Below, piece by piece: positions 9,281-17,445 of a stretch of DNA of 24,405 nt. The notes beneath the pieces are model-generated. The model was given only the letters and a program-made list of their open reading frames with translations, did not search any database and was not told the DNA's origin. Every line of letters begins with the position of its first letter. The stretch's first letter is position 1. Source of the DNA: DASRBO01 sp035653595. GTDB taxonomy: Bacteria; Actinomycetota; Acidimicrobiia; Acidimicrobiales; JAJPHE01. The position numbers and the translations under genes are program-made. The stretch spans positions 1 to 24,405 of the forward strand of contig DASRBO010000058.1 in NCBI GenBank assembly GCA_035653595.1, read 5' to 3'.

Positions 9281-10264
9281 ATGAACGTCTCGCGGCTCCT
9301 GGACCTTCCCCGACTCCAGGACGATCTCTCGCTCCTCGAGCACGAGCTGGGCAGGGCGGTGTCGGCCGAGGATGCCTTCCTCACCCAGGTGGCCCGCCAT
9401 CTGGTCGATGCCGGGGGCAAGCGGCTGCGGCCCGCCCTGGCCCTGGCCTCGGCCTCGGTGGGACGGGCACCTGAGGGGCCAGCGAGCACAGAAGTCCTGC
9501 TCGGAGGGGTCGCGGTCGAGCTGGTCCACGTCGGCTCCCTGTGCCACGACGACGTGATCGACGAGGCGGTGACCCGGCGGGGGGTGGAGACGGTCAACGC
9601 CCGCTGGGGCAACCTGGTGGCCATCCTGGCCGGCGACTTCCTGCTGGCCCGGGCGTCCGAGATCGCCGCCGGCCTGGGCACCGAGGTGGCCGGCCTGCTG
9701 GCGGCCACCATCGCCCGGCTGTGCCAGGGCCAGACGGTCGAGATCCAGGCCGTATTCGACGTCGATCGGTCCGAGAGCTCCTACCTGAGCGCCATATCGG
9801 GCAAGACGGCGTCGCTGATGGCCGCCGCCTGCCGCATCGGCGGCCTCACCGCCGGCCACGGGCGGGACGAGCTGGAGGCCCTGACCGCCTTCGGGACCGC
9901 CTTCGGCATGGCCTTCCAGATCTGCGACGACGTCCTCGACCTGGTCGGCACCGACGAGTCCCTGGGCAAGCCGGCCGGGCTCGACCTGACCGCCGGCGTC
10001 TACACCCTGCCGGTCATCCGGGCCCTCGCCGACCCTGACAGCGGCCCCGAGCTGCGGCCCATCCTGGGCTGCCCGCTGGCGCCCCCGGAGCGGGACAAGG
10101 CCCGCCAGATCGTGCGCTCGTCACCGGGAGTGGCCGCCGCCGTCGAAACGGCCCGGACCTATGCCGACCAGGCGGTGGAGGCGACCAGGCCCTTCGGCGA
10201 CGGCGTCGGCACCGCCCTCGGCCGCCTCGGCCACCACCTGATCGACTCCCTGCCGCTCGGCTGA
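9281..10264 (+). CDS. Polyprenyl diphosphate synthase (trans, long-chain type)
   Basis: Condenses isopentenyl diphosphate with an allylic diphosphate to make a prenyl chain, probably for menaquinone. The 327-residue protein has GGKRLRP (45-51), a first aspartate-rich motif DDVID (90-94) in CHDDVIDEA, and a second, DDVLD (216-220). The residues before the first motif are mostly small or medium-sized, without the aromatic pair typical of short-chain enzymes. This suggests a long product, like octaprenyl synthases or mycobacterial GrcC1. Product length cannot be fixed from sequence alone. The N-terminus lacks a targeting signal, so it is cytosolic or membrane-associated. It is divergent from clpC and 58 bases upstream of the lysyl-tRNA synthetase. 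Confidence 0.92.
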   Translation: MNVSRLLDLPRLQDDLSLLEHELGRAVSAEDAFLTQVARHLVDAGGKRLRPALALASASVGRAPEGPASTEVLLGGVAVELVHVGSLCHDDVIDEAVTRRGVETVNARWGNLVAILAGDFLLARASEIAAGLGTEVAGLLAATIARLCQGQTVEIQAVFDVDRSESSYLSAISGKTASLMAAACRIGGLTAGHGRDELEALTAFGTAFGMAFQICDDVLDLVGTDESLGKPAGLDLTAGVYTLPVIRALADPDSGPELRPILGCPLAPPERDKARQIVRSSPGVAAAVETARTYADQAVEATRPFGDGVGTALGRLGHHLIDSLPLG

Positions 10265-10302
10265 CACCGGCGGCTGCGCCGCCCCCGGACGGGGCCCCAA
10301 CC

Positions 10303-10322
10303 CCGGTCACTACTCTCAGCGG
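10303..10322 (+). promoter_or_regulatory. Predicted leaderless promoter of lysyl-tRNA synthetase
   Basis: CCGGTC-N2-TACTCTC begins here, with the -10 hexamer TACTCT at 10311-10316 followed by six bases and the ATG at 10323. Transcription would start at the ATG itself. No Shine-Dalgarno is present. The block and its spacing match those before the Crp-family gene at 2652. Confidence 0.6.
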
Positions 10323-12017
10323 ATGCCCAGCGAGCAGCGCACGTGGATGGAGGAGGTGGCCGACGAGGTCATCGCCCACGTGACCGGCCGGGGCAAGCCG
10401 GCGGACCAGCCGATCGTGTGCGCCTCCGGCATCAGCCCCTCGGGGCCGGTGCACCTCGGCAACCTGCGTGAGGTCATGGTCGCCCACGCCGTGGCCGAGG
10501 AGCTGGCCGCCCGGGGCCGGGCGGTGCGGCACCTGCACTTCTGGGACGACTACGACCGCTTCCGGCGGGTGCCGGCGGCGCTGCCTGAGAGCCTCGAGGA
10601 GTTCATCGGCCGCCCGCTGAGCGAGGTGCCCGACCCCTTCGACTGCCACGCCTCCTACGCCGCCCACTTCGTGGCCGAGTTCGACGGCGCCCTCGAGGCG
10701 ATGCGCATCCGGCCCGAGCAGATCTCCCAGTCCGCCGCCTACCGCGCCGGCGAGTACCGGGTGGAGGTGGACAGGGCCCTCGAGGCCAGCGGCCTCATCG
10801 CCGAGGTGCTGGGGCGCTACCAGACCCGCCAGCCGGTCGAGCTGGACACGGCCGACTCCTCCCCCACCGACGCCGTCCGGGTGTGGCCGGTGCGGGTCTA
10901 CTGCCACCGCTGCGGACGCGACTTCACCGACGTCGAGGGCGAGGGGCCCGGCAGCCTGACCTACCACTGCCAGGCCTGCGGCCACGACGGGACCGTAGGC
11001 GGCGACGCCCCCGCCAAGCTGGTCTGGAAGGTCGACTGGCCCATGCGCTGGTCCCACTACGGGGTGGACTTCGAGCCCGGCGGGGTCGACCACTCCTCTC
11101 CGGGCAGCAGCTACGAGGTGGGCCGCGAGCTGGTGGACCGGGTGTTCGGCGCCACCGCCCCCCTGTACGTGGGGTACTCGTTCGTCGGCATCGAGGGCCG
11201 ATCCAAGATGTCGGGCTCCCATGGTGAGGTCCCCACCCCGGCCACCGCCCTGCGGGTGCTGGAGCCGGGGATCCTGCGCTGGCAGTACCTGCGCCGCCGG
11301 CCCCGCAACAGCTTCACCATCGCCTTCGGCAGCGAGGTGCTCCGCCTCTACGACGAGTGGGACGGCCTGGGCGAGCGGGTGGCGTCGGGCCGGGCCGGGG
11401 CGGCCGAGGCCCACTACCGGGCGAGGAGCGTGGCGACCACCGCCGGCGCCGTCCCCGCCCCCGTGCTCCCGCTCCCGTTCCGGGTGCTGGCCGCCGCCGC
11501 CGACGTCACCCAGGGCCACCGCGACCAGCTGCTACGCGTCGTGAGAGAGCACACCGGCCTGGACCTGAGCGCCGCCGAGCTCGACCGCGAGGCCGAGCCC
11601 CGCCTGTCCTGCGCCATCGAGTTCGCCCTGGCCTTCCAGCCCGAGGACGAGCGGACCCGGGTGAGGGACGAGCCGGCCACCGCCTCCGAAGTGGCCCTCG
11701 ACCCCGAGCTGCGCCGGGGGGTGTGCCTGCTGGTGGACGGCCTCGAGGCCCACTGGAGCGTCGAGGGGCTGACCCGGCTGGTCTACGGGGTGCCCAAGCT
11801 GATGGCCGGCCAGGACCTCGACGCCGCCCCCGACGAGGCCATGAAGCGCAGGCAGCGCGAGTTCTTCGCCGTCCTCTACCGCCTGCTCACCCACTCCGAC
11901 ACCGGTCCCCGCCTGCCCACCCTGCTGCTGTCGCTGGGTCGGGACCGGGTGGCTCGCCTGCTCGGGCCGTGGGCCGCCGCCGGCGACGCCAGCCCGTCGC
12001 CGGCGGGCAGCAGGTAG
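10323..12017 (+). CDS. lysK: Lysyl-tRNA synthetase, class I
   Basis: Charges tRNA-Lys with lysine. This is the archaeal-type class I enzyme (LysRS1), unrelated to the class II LysS of most bacteria. The Rossmann fold opens with CASGISPSGPVHLGN (33-47), where HLGN is the HIGH motif. KMSGS at 295-299 is the KMSKS loop. A four-cysteine zinc knuckle (Cys194, Cys197, Cys216, Cys219) is inserted between them. The C-terminal part (about 380-540) is the helical anticodon-binding region. The 564-residue length is normal for bacterial class I LysRS. The ATG fits a leaderless promoter. It is convergent with coaX. Whether a class II enzyme exists elsewhere in the genome cannot be seen. Confidence 0.95.
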   Translation: MPSEQRTWMEEVADEVIAHVTGRGKPADQPIVCASGISPSGPVHLGNLREVMVAHAVAEELAARGRAVRHLHFWDDYDRFRRVPAALPESLEEFIGRPLSEVPDPFDCHASYAAHFVAEFDGALEAMRIRPEQISQSAAYRAGEYRVEVDRALEASGLIAEVLGRYQTRQPVELDTADSSPTDAVRVWPVRVYCHRCGRDFTDVEGEGPGSLTYHCQACGHDGTVGGDAPAKLVWKVDWPMRWSHYGVDFEPGGVDHSSPGSSYEVGRELVDRVFGATAPLYVGYSFVGIEGRSKMSGSHGEVPTPATALRVLEPGILRWQYLRRRPRNSFTIAFGSEVLRLYDEWDGLGERVASGRAGAAEAHYRARSVATTAGAVPAPVLPLPFRVLAAAADVTQGHRDQLLRVVREHTGLDLSAAELDREAEPRLSCAIEFALAFQPEDERTRVRDEPATASEVALDPELRRGVCLLVDGLEAHWSVEGLTRLVYGVPKLMAGQDLDAAPDEAMKRRQREFFAVLYRLLTHSDTGPRLPTLLLSLGRDRVARLLGPWAAAGDASPSPAGSR

Positions 12018-12044
12018 GGCCCGGCCACCGGCGGTCTCCGGCCC
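12017..12044. terminator. Weak hairpin between convergent lysK and coaX
   Basis: An imperfect GC-rich hairpin (outer pairs 12017-12021 with 12040-12044, one bulge, a small inner stem) fills the 28-base gap between two converging genes. There is no T tract. Its role as a shared terminator is inferred from position only. Confidence 0.3.
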
Positions 12045-12045
12045 G

Positions 12046-12819
12046 TCAGTCCTGCTCGACGTTGCGGCCGAAGAGGATGCGCAGGCCGTGGAGGGTGAGC
12101 CAGGGCTCGACGTGGTCGATCGCCTCGGAGAGGCGGGCCACGAAGCCGGCCAGGCCCCCGGTGGCCACCACGGTGGCCGGCCCGATCTCGTCGGCGATGC
12201 GCCGGCACAGGCCGTCGACCTGGGCGGCGAAGCCGTACACCGCCCCCGACTGGATGGACTCGGTGGTGCTGCGGCCGATGAGGCGGCGGGGCTCGGCCAG
12301 CTCCACCCGCCGGAGGGCGGCAGCCTGGGCGAAGAGGGCGTCCAGGCTGATCTGGACCCCGGGGATGATGGCCCCGCCCAGGAACTCGCCCTTGGCCGAC
12401 ACGGCGTCGATGGTGGTGGCGGTGCCGAAGTCGACCACGATGCACGGCCCGCCGTACAGGTCGTAGGCGCCCACGGCGTCGGCGATGCGGTCGGCCCCCA
12501 GGTCCCTCGGGTTGTCGTAGAGGATCGACATGCCGGTGCGGGTGCCCGGCTCCACTATCACCGTTGGCACCTTGTACCAGCGCCCGGCCATCTCCCGCAG
12601 GGCGGCGGTGACCCTGGGCACCACCGACGAAACGGCGATGCCCGTGACGTGCTCCTCGGCTCGCCGGCCGTCGAGGTCGAGCAGCTGCGCCAAAAGCATG
12701 GCCTGCTCGTCTGAGGTGCGGGCGTCCACAGTCGCCACCCGCCAGTGGTGCACCAGGTCGGCCCCCTCGTAGAGGCCGATCACCGTCTGGGTGTTGCCTA
12801 CGTCGATGGCGAGCAGCAT
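12046..12819 (-). CDS. coaX: Type III pantothenate kinase
   Basis: Phosphorylates pantothenate, the first committed step of coenzyme A synthesis. The CoaX type is insensitive to CoA feedback in characterised members. The 257-residue protein has the ASKHA phosphate loop DVGNTQT (6-12) with Asp6, the GADR motif (108-111) with catalytic Asp110, and DFGTATTID (130-138), whose Asp130 helps hold the monovalent cation. Its ATG shares one base with the nadC stop (TGATG), so it ends the pan/nad run and is coupled to nadC. PanC and PanD, which supply its substrate, lie a few genes upstream. Some CoaX-like proteins act as non-enzymatic regulators, but the motifs here are intact. Confidence 0.95.
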   Translation of the reverse strand: MLLAIDVGNTQTVIGLYEGADLVHHWRVATVDARTSDEQAMLLAQLLDLDGRRAEEHVTGIAVSSVVPRVTAALREMAGRWYKVPTVIVEPGTRTGMSILYDNPRDLGADRIADAVGAYDLYGGPCIVVDFGTATTIDAVSAKGEFLGGAIIPGVQISLDALFAQAAALRRVELAEPRRLIGRSTTESIQSGAVYGFAAQVDGLCRRIADEIGPATVVATGGLAGFVARLSEAIDHVEPWLTLHGLRILFGRNVEQD

Positions 12820-13688
12820 CAGCCCAGGTCGAGACCGATGTCGAGGATCGGCGCTGAGTGGGTGATGGCGCCCACCGACACGAAGTCGACCCCGGCGGCG
12901 GCATAGGCGGGGGCGGTCTCCAGGCTCACCCCGCCGGACACCTCGATCAGCACCCGGTCACCCCCCGGCGCCCGCCGCACGGCCAGCACCGCCTCGCCCA
13001 CCTGGGCCGGGGTCATGTTGTCGAACATCACCATGTCGGCCTTCGCCTCCACCGCCTCCATCGCCTGGCCGAGGTGGTCGCACTCGACCTCCACGTGGCG
13101 GCCGGGCCAGCGCCGGCGGGCCTGGGCCACCGCCTCGGCGATGCCGACGCCGCCCAGGTGGTTGTCCTTGAGCAGGATGCCCTCGGACAGGTTGGCCCGG
13201 TGGTTGACCCCGCCCCCGGCCCTCACCGCCGCCTTCTCGAGGGCCCGCAGGCCTGGCGTGGTCTTGCGGGTGTCCCGCACCCGGCAGGCCGGGTTGGCCG
13301 CCTCCACCGCCTCGACCAGGCGCCGGGTGGCGGTGGCCACCCCGGAGAGGTGGCACAGCAGGTTGAGGGCGGTGCGCTCGCCGGTCACCACCGAGCGGAG
13401 GGGCCCGCACAGGGTGGCGATGACCGATCCGGCTTCGAGGGTCGCCCCGTCGCCGAGGCGCCAGTCGATCGACACCGAGGGGTCCAGCTGGCCGTAGGCC
13501 GTGGCGGCGGCGAGGGTGCCGGCCAGCACGCCGGGGGCCCGGGCCACCAGCCTGGTCGCGGCGGCGGCCGCCGGCGGCACCAGCGAGGCGGTGATGTCCC
13601 CCATGGGGAGCAGGTCCTCGGCCAGGGCGGCCTCGACGACCGCCGCCACCGCCGCCGCCGGCGGGTCGAACTCCGACCCCCTGGTCAC
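12819..13688 (-). CDS. nadC: Quinolinate phosphoribosyltransferase (decarboxylating)
   Basis: Converts quinolinate and PRPP to nicotinate mononucleotide, joining de novo NAD synthesis to the shared pathway. The 289-residue protein shows GERTALNLLCHLSG (103-116), DTRKTTPGLR (139-148), His163-Arg164, and LKDNH (173-177), the set that binds quinolinate and PRPP. A C-terminal glycine-rich phosphate site includes EVSGGV. The GTG start overlaps the nadB stop as GTGA (4 bases) and its own stop overlaps the coaX start. NadB supplies iminoaspartate to NadA, which is not in this window and must be encoded elsewhere. Confidence 0.96.
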   Translation of the reverse strand: MTRGSEFDPPAAAVAAVVEAALAEDLLPMGDITASLVPPAAAAATRLVARAPGVLAGTLAAATAYGQLDPSVSIDWRLGDGATLEAGSVIATLCGPLRSVVTGERTALNLLCHLSGVATATRRLVEAVEAANPACRVRDTRKTTPGLRALEKAAVRAGGGVNHRANLSEGILLKDNHLGGVGIAEAVAQARRRWPGRHVEVECDHLGQAMEAVEAKADMVMFDNMTPAQVGEAVLAVRRAPGGDRVLIEVSGGVSLETAPAYAAAGVDFVSVGAITHSAPILDIGLDLG

Positions 13689-15271
13689 GCGCCCAGCACC
13701 AGTCGCACCAGGAAGGCGGGGTCGGTTTCGGGGAAGTCGGTCCTGGTGTGGGCCCCCCTGCTCTCCCTCCGGGCGGCGGCGGCCTGCACCAGGGCCCAGG
13801 CCGAGGTGGCCAGGTTGGCCACCTCCCCCCGGCGGCGGTCGGCGGCCCCGCCGCCGGCGGTCAGCACCTCCTCGACCACCCCGCCGGCATCGGCCAGCGA
13901 CTCGGCGCTGCGCAGCACGCCGGCCTGGGCGGTCATGGTCCGCTGGAGGAGGTCCCGCGCCTTGTCGACGTCGAGGTCGTGCTCCGCCCCCTCACCGGCG
14001 CCGGCCGCCGCCGGCGGCAGCCCCAGCCGGACCGGGCGGGCCTCGATCTCCGCCGGGCGACCGAGCACCGCCGCCATGGCCCCGGTGGGCCGGGGGGTGT
14101 CCCGCCCGTCCAGGATGGCCTCGATGACCCGGGGGGCGAAGACCATGCCCTCGAGCAGCGAGTTGGACGCCAGCCGGTTGGCCCCGTGCACCCCGGTGCA
14201 GGCCGCCTCCCCGCAGGCCCACAGCCCGGGCAGGGACGAGGCCCCGTCGAGGTCGGTCACCACCCCGCCCGACAGGTAGTGGGCGGCGGGGGCGATGGGC
14301 AGCCAGTCGCGGCTGGGATCGAGGCCCACCTCGGCCAGCGAGGCGGCGATGGTGGGGAAGCGCTCCCCGAAGTGCTCGAGGCTGGTGGCGTCCAGCCACA
14401 GGTGATCGACCCCGCCGGCCAGCATGCGGGCCGTCATGGCCCGGCTCACCACGTCCCGGGGCGACAGCTCGTCCACGAACCGCTCGCCGTCCACGTCCCG
14501 CAGCACCGCCCCGTGGCCCCTCAGGGCCTCGGAGAGGAGGGGGCGGGGCATCGCCGGGTGGTGCAGGGCGGTCGGGTGGAACTGCATGAACTCGACGTCG
14601 GCCACCGCCACCCCGGCCCGCAGCGCCATGGCCAGCCCGTCGCCGGTCGACTGGGCCGGGTTGGTGGTTACGGCGAACATCTGGCCCGCCCCCCCGCTGG
14701 CCAGCACCACGTGGGACGCCCGCACCTCCCGCCTGGCCCCGCCCGGATCGAGGGCGACCACCCCCAGGCACCGGCCGCCGGCGACGAGCAGGTCGAGGGC
14801 GAACCACCCCTCCATCAGCGCCGCCGCCGTGGCCCGGACCGCTTCCACCAGGGCCCGTTCGATTTCGGCGCCGGTGGCGGCCCCGCCGGCGTGCACCACC
14901 CTGGCCATGGAGTGACCGCCCTCGCGGGCCAGGGCCAGTCCCCCGCCCGGCTGCAGGTCGAACACCGCCCCCAGGGCGATCAGCTCGTTGACCCGGGCCG
15001 GGCCCTCGTCGACCAGGACCCGCACGGCCTCGCTGTCGCACAGCCCCGCCCCGGCGGCCAGGGTGTCGGCCAGGTGCAGGTCGGTGGAGTCCTCGTCGCC
15101 TCCCAGCACGGCGGCGATGCCGCCCTGGGCCCACCGGGTGGCCGACTGGGCCAGCTCGGCCTTGGTCAACACCCCGACCCGGACGCCCTCCTGGGCCGCC
15201 GCCCGCACCGCCGCCGACAGGCCGGCCACCCCGCTGCCCACCACCAGGACGTCGAGGTCGGCGGCACTCAT
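13685..15271 (-). CDS. nadB: L-aspartate oxidase
   Basis: FAD enzyme that oxidises L-aspartate to iminoaspartate, the first step of de novo NAD synthesis. The 528-residue protein begins with the dinucleotide-binding loop GSGVAGLSAA (12-21). TRWAQGGIAA and the HPTA-containing segment (MQFHPTALH) match the fumarate-reductase/succinate-dehydrogenase flavoprotein family. The C-terminal FAD segment includes GLWACGEAACTGVHGANRLA. The C-terminal helical domain (about 410-520) is present, so it is full length. It follows panD by nine bases and overlaps nadC by four. Succinate dehydrogenase is excluded by the length, the RxAQGG form and the nadC neighbour. Confidence 0.95.
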   Translation of the reverse strand: MSAADLDVLVVGSGVAGLSAAVRAAAQEGVRVGVLTKAELAQSATRWAQGGIAAVLGGDEDSTDLHLADTLAAGAGLCDSEAVRVLVDEGPARVNELIALGAVFDLQPGGGLALAREGGHSMARVVHAGGAATGAEIERALVEAVRATAAALMEGWFALDLLVAGGRCLGVVALDPGGARREVRASHVVLASGGAGQMFAVTTNPAQSTGDGLAMALRAGVAVADVEFMQFHPTALHHPAMPRPLLSEALRGHGAVLRDVDGERFVDELSPRDVVSRAMTARMLAGGVDHLWLDATSLEHFGERFPTIAASLAEVGLDPSRDWLPIAPAAHYLSGGVVTDLDGASSLPGLWACGEAACTGVHGANRLASNSLLEGMVFAPRVIEAILDGRDTPRPTGAMAAVLGRPAEIEARPVRLGLPPAAAGAGEGAEHDLDVDKARDLLQRTMTAQAGVLRSAESLADAGGVVEEVLTAGGGAADRRRGEVANLATSAWALVQAAAARRESRGAHTRTDFPETDPAFLVRLVLGA

Positions 15272-15280
15272 CGCCGCACG

Positions 15281-15643
15281 CTATGCGGCCGTGACGGCCG
15301 CCTCCACCATCCGGTTGCGGGCGTCCACGTGCACGATGCGGGGCTGGAAGCCCGCCAGCTCGGCCTCCTCGTAGTCGGCGTAGGTGATCACGATCACCTT
15401 GTCGCCGGGGTGCACCAGCCTGGCGGCGGCGCCGTTGAGGCAGATCTCGCCCGGCCCGCCCGGTATGGCGTAGGTCTCGAAGCGGGCCCCGTTGTCGATG
15501 TCGAGCACGGTCACCTGCTCCCACTCCAGGATGTCCGCCGCCGCCATCAGCTCGGTGTCGAGGGTGATGGAACCGACGTAGTTGAGGTTGGCGTCGGTGA
15601 CGGTGGCCCGGTGGATCTTGGATTTCATCATGCGCCGGCGCAT
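15281..15643 (-). CDS. panD: Aspartate 1-decarboxylase proenzyme
   Basis: Makes beta-alanine from aspartate for pantothenate. The 120-residue proenzyme self-cleaves to form a pyruvoyl group. The cleavage pair is Gly24-Ser25 in NYVGS (21-25), exactly the numbering of the E. coli enzyme. This numbering holds only if the first ATG (15643) is used, so I chose it over the ATG at 15631. KSKIHRATVT (8-17) and NGAAARLVHPGD match the family core. With this start it overlaps the end of panC by 16 bases, so coupled translation is likely. Aspartate is also the substrate of the next gene, nadB. Confidence 0.95.
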   Translation of the reverse strand: MRRRMMKSKIHRATVTDANLNYVGSITLDTELMAAADILEWEQVTVLDIDNGARFETYAIPGGPGEICLNGAAARLVHPGDKVIVITYADYEEAELAGFQPRIVHVDARNRMVEAAVTAA

Positions 15644-16551
15644 GCAGGCTCTGCCTTTCGTGTCGGGCGGGGGTGGGTCGGCGCCGCCCCCGCGGCCGCC
15701 ACCGTGGCGGCCAGGTTGTCGATGAGGCGGGTGGCACCCAGGCGGGCCGCCACCAGCAGACGGATGTCCGAGCCGGCGGGGAACGCCCCGTCCGGCACGG
15801 CGAGGGACCCGGCGTCCACCGCCTCGGCGTAGTCGAGGACCACATCGGGCTCGGTGGCCAGCACCTCGGCCATCACCCGGCGGAGCCCGGCCGGGTCGGA
15901 CACGCCGGCCCCGGCGGCCTCGGCGGCGGCCTGCAGGGCCCGGTGCAGGACCGGGGCGGCCCGGCGCTCGGCCGGCGAGAGGTAGGCGTTGCGGCTGGAG
16001 CGGGCCAGGCCGTCGGGCTCCCGCTCGGTCGGGCAGGCGACCACCTCGACGGGAAAGGACAGGTCGGCGGCCATCCGGCGGACCACCAGCAGCTGCTGGT
16101 AGTCCTTCTCGCCGAAGTAGGCCCGGCACGGCCCGGCGATGGCGAACAGCTTGGCCACCACGGTGGCGACCCCGTCGAAGTGCCCGGGGCGGTGGGCGCC
16201 CTCCATGGTGTCGGTGAGCCCGGCCACCGAAACCGTGGTGGCCACCGGTGAGGGGTACATCTGGGCCACGGTCGGAGCGAAGAGATGGGTGGCCCCGGCG
16301 GCGGCGGCCAGGGCCACATCGGCGTCCAGGTCGCGGGGGTAGCGCTCGAAGTCCTCGGTGGGGCCGAACTGCAGCGGGTTGACGAACACGCTGACCACCA
16401 CCACGTCGCACTCGTCCGCCGCCCGGCGGATCAGGGCGGCATGGCCGGGGTGCAGGGCGCCCATGGTGGGGACCAGGCCCACCCGGCGGCCCGTGGCCCG
16501 CTCAGCCTCGAGGGTCGCCGTCATGGCGGCGACCGCGGTTTCCACCTTCAA
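15628..16551 (-). CDS. panC: Pantothenate synthetase (pantoate--beta-alanine ligase)
   Basis: Joins pantoate and beta-alanine using ATP, through pantoyl-adenylate. Family motifs are clear: PTMGALHPGH (the HIGH-like nucleotide site), FVNPLQFGP, YFGEKDYQQL and the KMSKS-like RSSRNAYLS. I prefer TTG 16551 (307 residues): AGGAG lies seven bases upstream and the product then starts like other PanC proteins. GTG 16578 would add nine residues and has no Shine-Dalgarno. The C-terminal tail after the conserved IDN segment is Pro/Ala-rich and partly encoded in the overlap with panD. It lies shortly after folK. panB, for pantoate formation, is absent from the window. Confidence 0.93.
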   Translation of the reverse strand: MKVETAVAAMTATLEAERATGRRVGLVPTMGALHPGHAALIRRAADECDVVVVSVFVNPLQFGPTEDFERYPRDLDADVALAAAAGATHLFAPTVAQMYPSPVATTVSVAGLTDTMEGAHRPGHFDGVATVVAKLFAIAGPCRAYFGEKDYQQLLVVRRMAADLSFPVEVVACPTEREPDGLARSSRNAYLSPAERRAAPVLHRALQAAAEAAGAGVSDPAGLRRVMAEVLATEPDVVLDYAEAVDAGSLAVPDGAFPAGSDIRLLVAARLGATRLIDNLAATVAAAGAAPTHPRPTRKAEPACAGA

Positions 16552-16598
16552 GATGGAGCTCCTGACGTTCCGGCCCACCGGGGGTGCCGTTCGTACCG

Positions 16599-17078
16599 CT
16601 ACAGACTACCGGTTCGCTCCACCCCGGCCCCAGTCCTGCCCCCGCTGCCCTCGGGCACCAGCTCGGGGGCCAGCTCGGCCAGGGGGACCAACACGAAGCC
16701 CCGCTCCCACATCCGGGGGTGGGGGACCACCAGGTCGTCCTCGTCCAGCTCCAGATCCCCCACCAGCAGCACGTCGACGTCGAGGGTGCGGGGCCCCCAG
16801 CGCTCGGTCCTGACCCGGCCGGCGGCCGCCTCCAGGGACCGGGCCAGCTCCAGCAGCTGGCGGGGGGTACGGGTCGTGGTCAGCTCCACCACGGCGTTGA
16901 GGTAGGGCCCCTGGCCCTCGGGCCCGCCCACCGGGTCGGTCTCGTACACCGAGGAGACCGCCGCCACGTGGTCGGCCGAGCGCAGCCCTTCGACCGCCCG
17001 GCGGAGATGGGCCCGGCGGTCGCCCAGGTTCGAGCCCAGCCCGAGGAAGGCCCGCCTGGCCGGCCCCGCCTCAGCCAC
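16599..17078 (-). CDS. folK: 2-amino-4-hydroxy-6-hydroxymethyldihydropteridine pyrophosphokinase
   Basis: Transfers pyrophosphate from ATP to 6-hydroxymethyl-7,8-dihydropterin, giving the FolP substrate. With GTG 17078 the protein is 159 residues, the E. coli length. It begins with FLGLGSNLGDR (11-21). The signature RWGPRTLDVDVLL (93-105) holds the two magnesium-binding aspartates, Asp100 and Asp102. HPRMWERGFVLVPL follows. A longer open frame upstream overlaps folB and is not conserved, so I rejected it. The start overlaps the folB stop by eight bases. The product is soluble and acts immediately before FolP in folate synthesis. Confidence 0.94.
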   Translation of the reverse strand: MAEAGPARRAFLGLGSNLGDRRAHLRRAVEGLRSADHVAAVSSVYETDPVGGPEGQGPYLNAVVELTTTRTPRQLLELARSLEAAAGRVRTERWGPRTLDVDVLLVGDLELDEDDLVVPHPRMWERGFVLVPLAELAPELVPEGSGGRTGAGVERTGSL

Positions 17079-17442
17079 CGGGGCGGCGGCGCACCAGGCG
17101 CACCCCGACCGAGCCGATGTCGGCGGGGACGGGGGCCCGCAGCTTGCGCACCGCCACCTCGGCCTGCTCCACCCGGGCATCGGACAGCACGGCGTCGGCG
17201 ATGGCGCCGGCCAGGGCCTCAAGCAGGCTGAAGTGGCCGCTGCCGACCAGCCGGGTCACCAGGTCGACCAGCGCCCCGTAGTCGACGGTGTCGACCAGGT
17301 CGTCGGTGGCCGCCGCCGGGGCCAGGTCGAGGCCGAGGACCAGGTCGACCTCGAAGGGCTGGGGCCGCCACTGCTCCTCGGGCAGGACCCCGTGGGTGCC
17401 TAGCACCCGCAGGCCCCGCAGCTCGATGCGGTCGCCGCCCAC
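17071..17442 (-). CDS. folB: Dihydroneopterin aldolase
   Basis: Cleaves 7,8-dihydroneopterin to 6-hydroxymethyl-7,8-dihydropterin and glycolaldehyde. The 123-residue protein has the family start IELRGLRVLGTHGVLPEE (about 6-23), with Glu22 as the substrate-binding acid. It also has Tyr55 in TVDYG and the catalytic Lys100 in VRKLRAP, the same number as in Staphylococcus FolB. The GTG start lies three bases after the stop of the PTP-like gene; its own end overlaps folK. It forms the usual folP-folB-folK chain except for the extra gene between folP and folB. Confidence 0.95.
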   Translation of the reverse strand: MGGDRIELRGLRVLGTHGVLPEEQWRPQPFEVDLVLGLDLAPAAATDDLVDTVDYGALVDLVTRLVGSGHFSLLEALAGAIADAVLSDARVEQAEVAVRKLRAPVPADIGSVGVRLVRRRPGG

Positions 17443-17445
17443 GGC

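Noticed and set aside
15628..15631. panD start at the second ATG (15631) overlapping the panC stop as ATGA
   Set aside because: Attractive for coupling, but the first ATG gives the conserved N-terminus and places the cleavage pair at Gly24-Ser25.
13748..15832. Plus-strand open frame of nearly 700 codons opposite nadB, panD and panC
   Set aside because: No family resemblance; rich in Gly, His, Arg and Pro as expected for the antisense of GC-rich codons. The minus strand carries three secure enzymes there.
16603..16608. TAGTCT on the minus strand as a panC promoter
   Set aside because: It resembles a -10 box but lies over the end of folK, with no -35 and no conserved CCGGTC-N2 arrangement. 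panC is more simply read through from folK.
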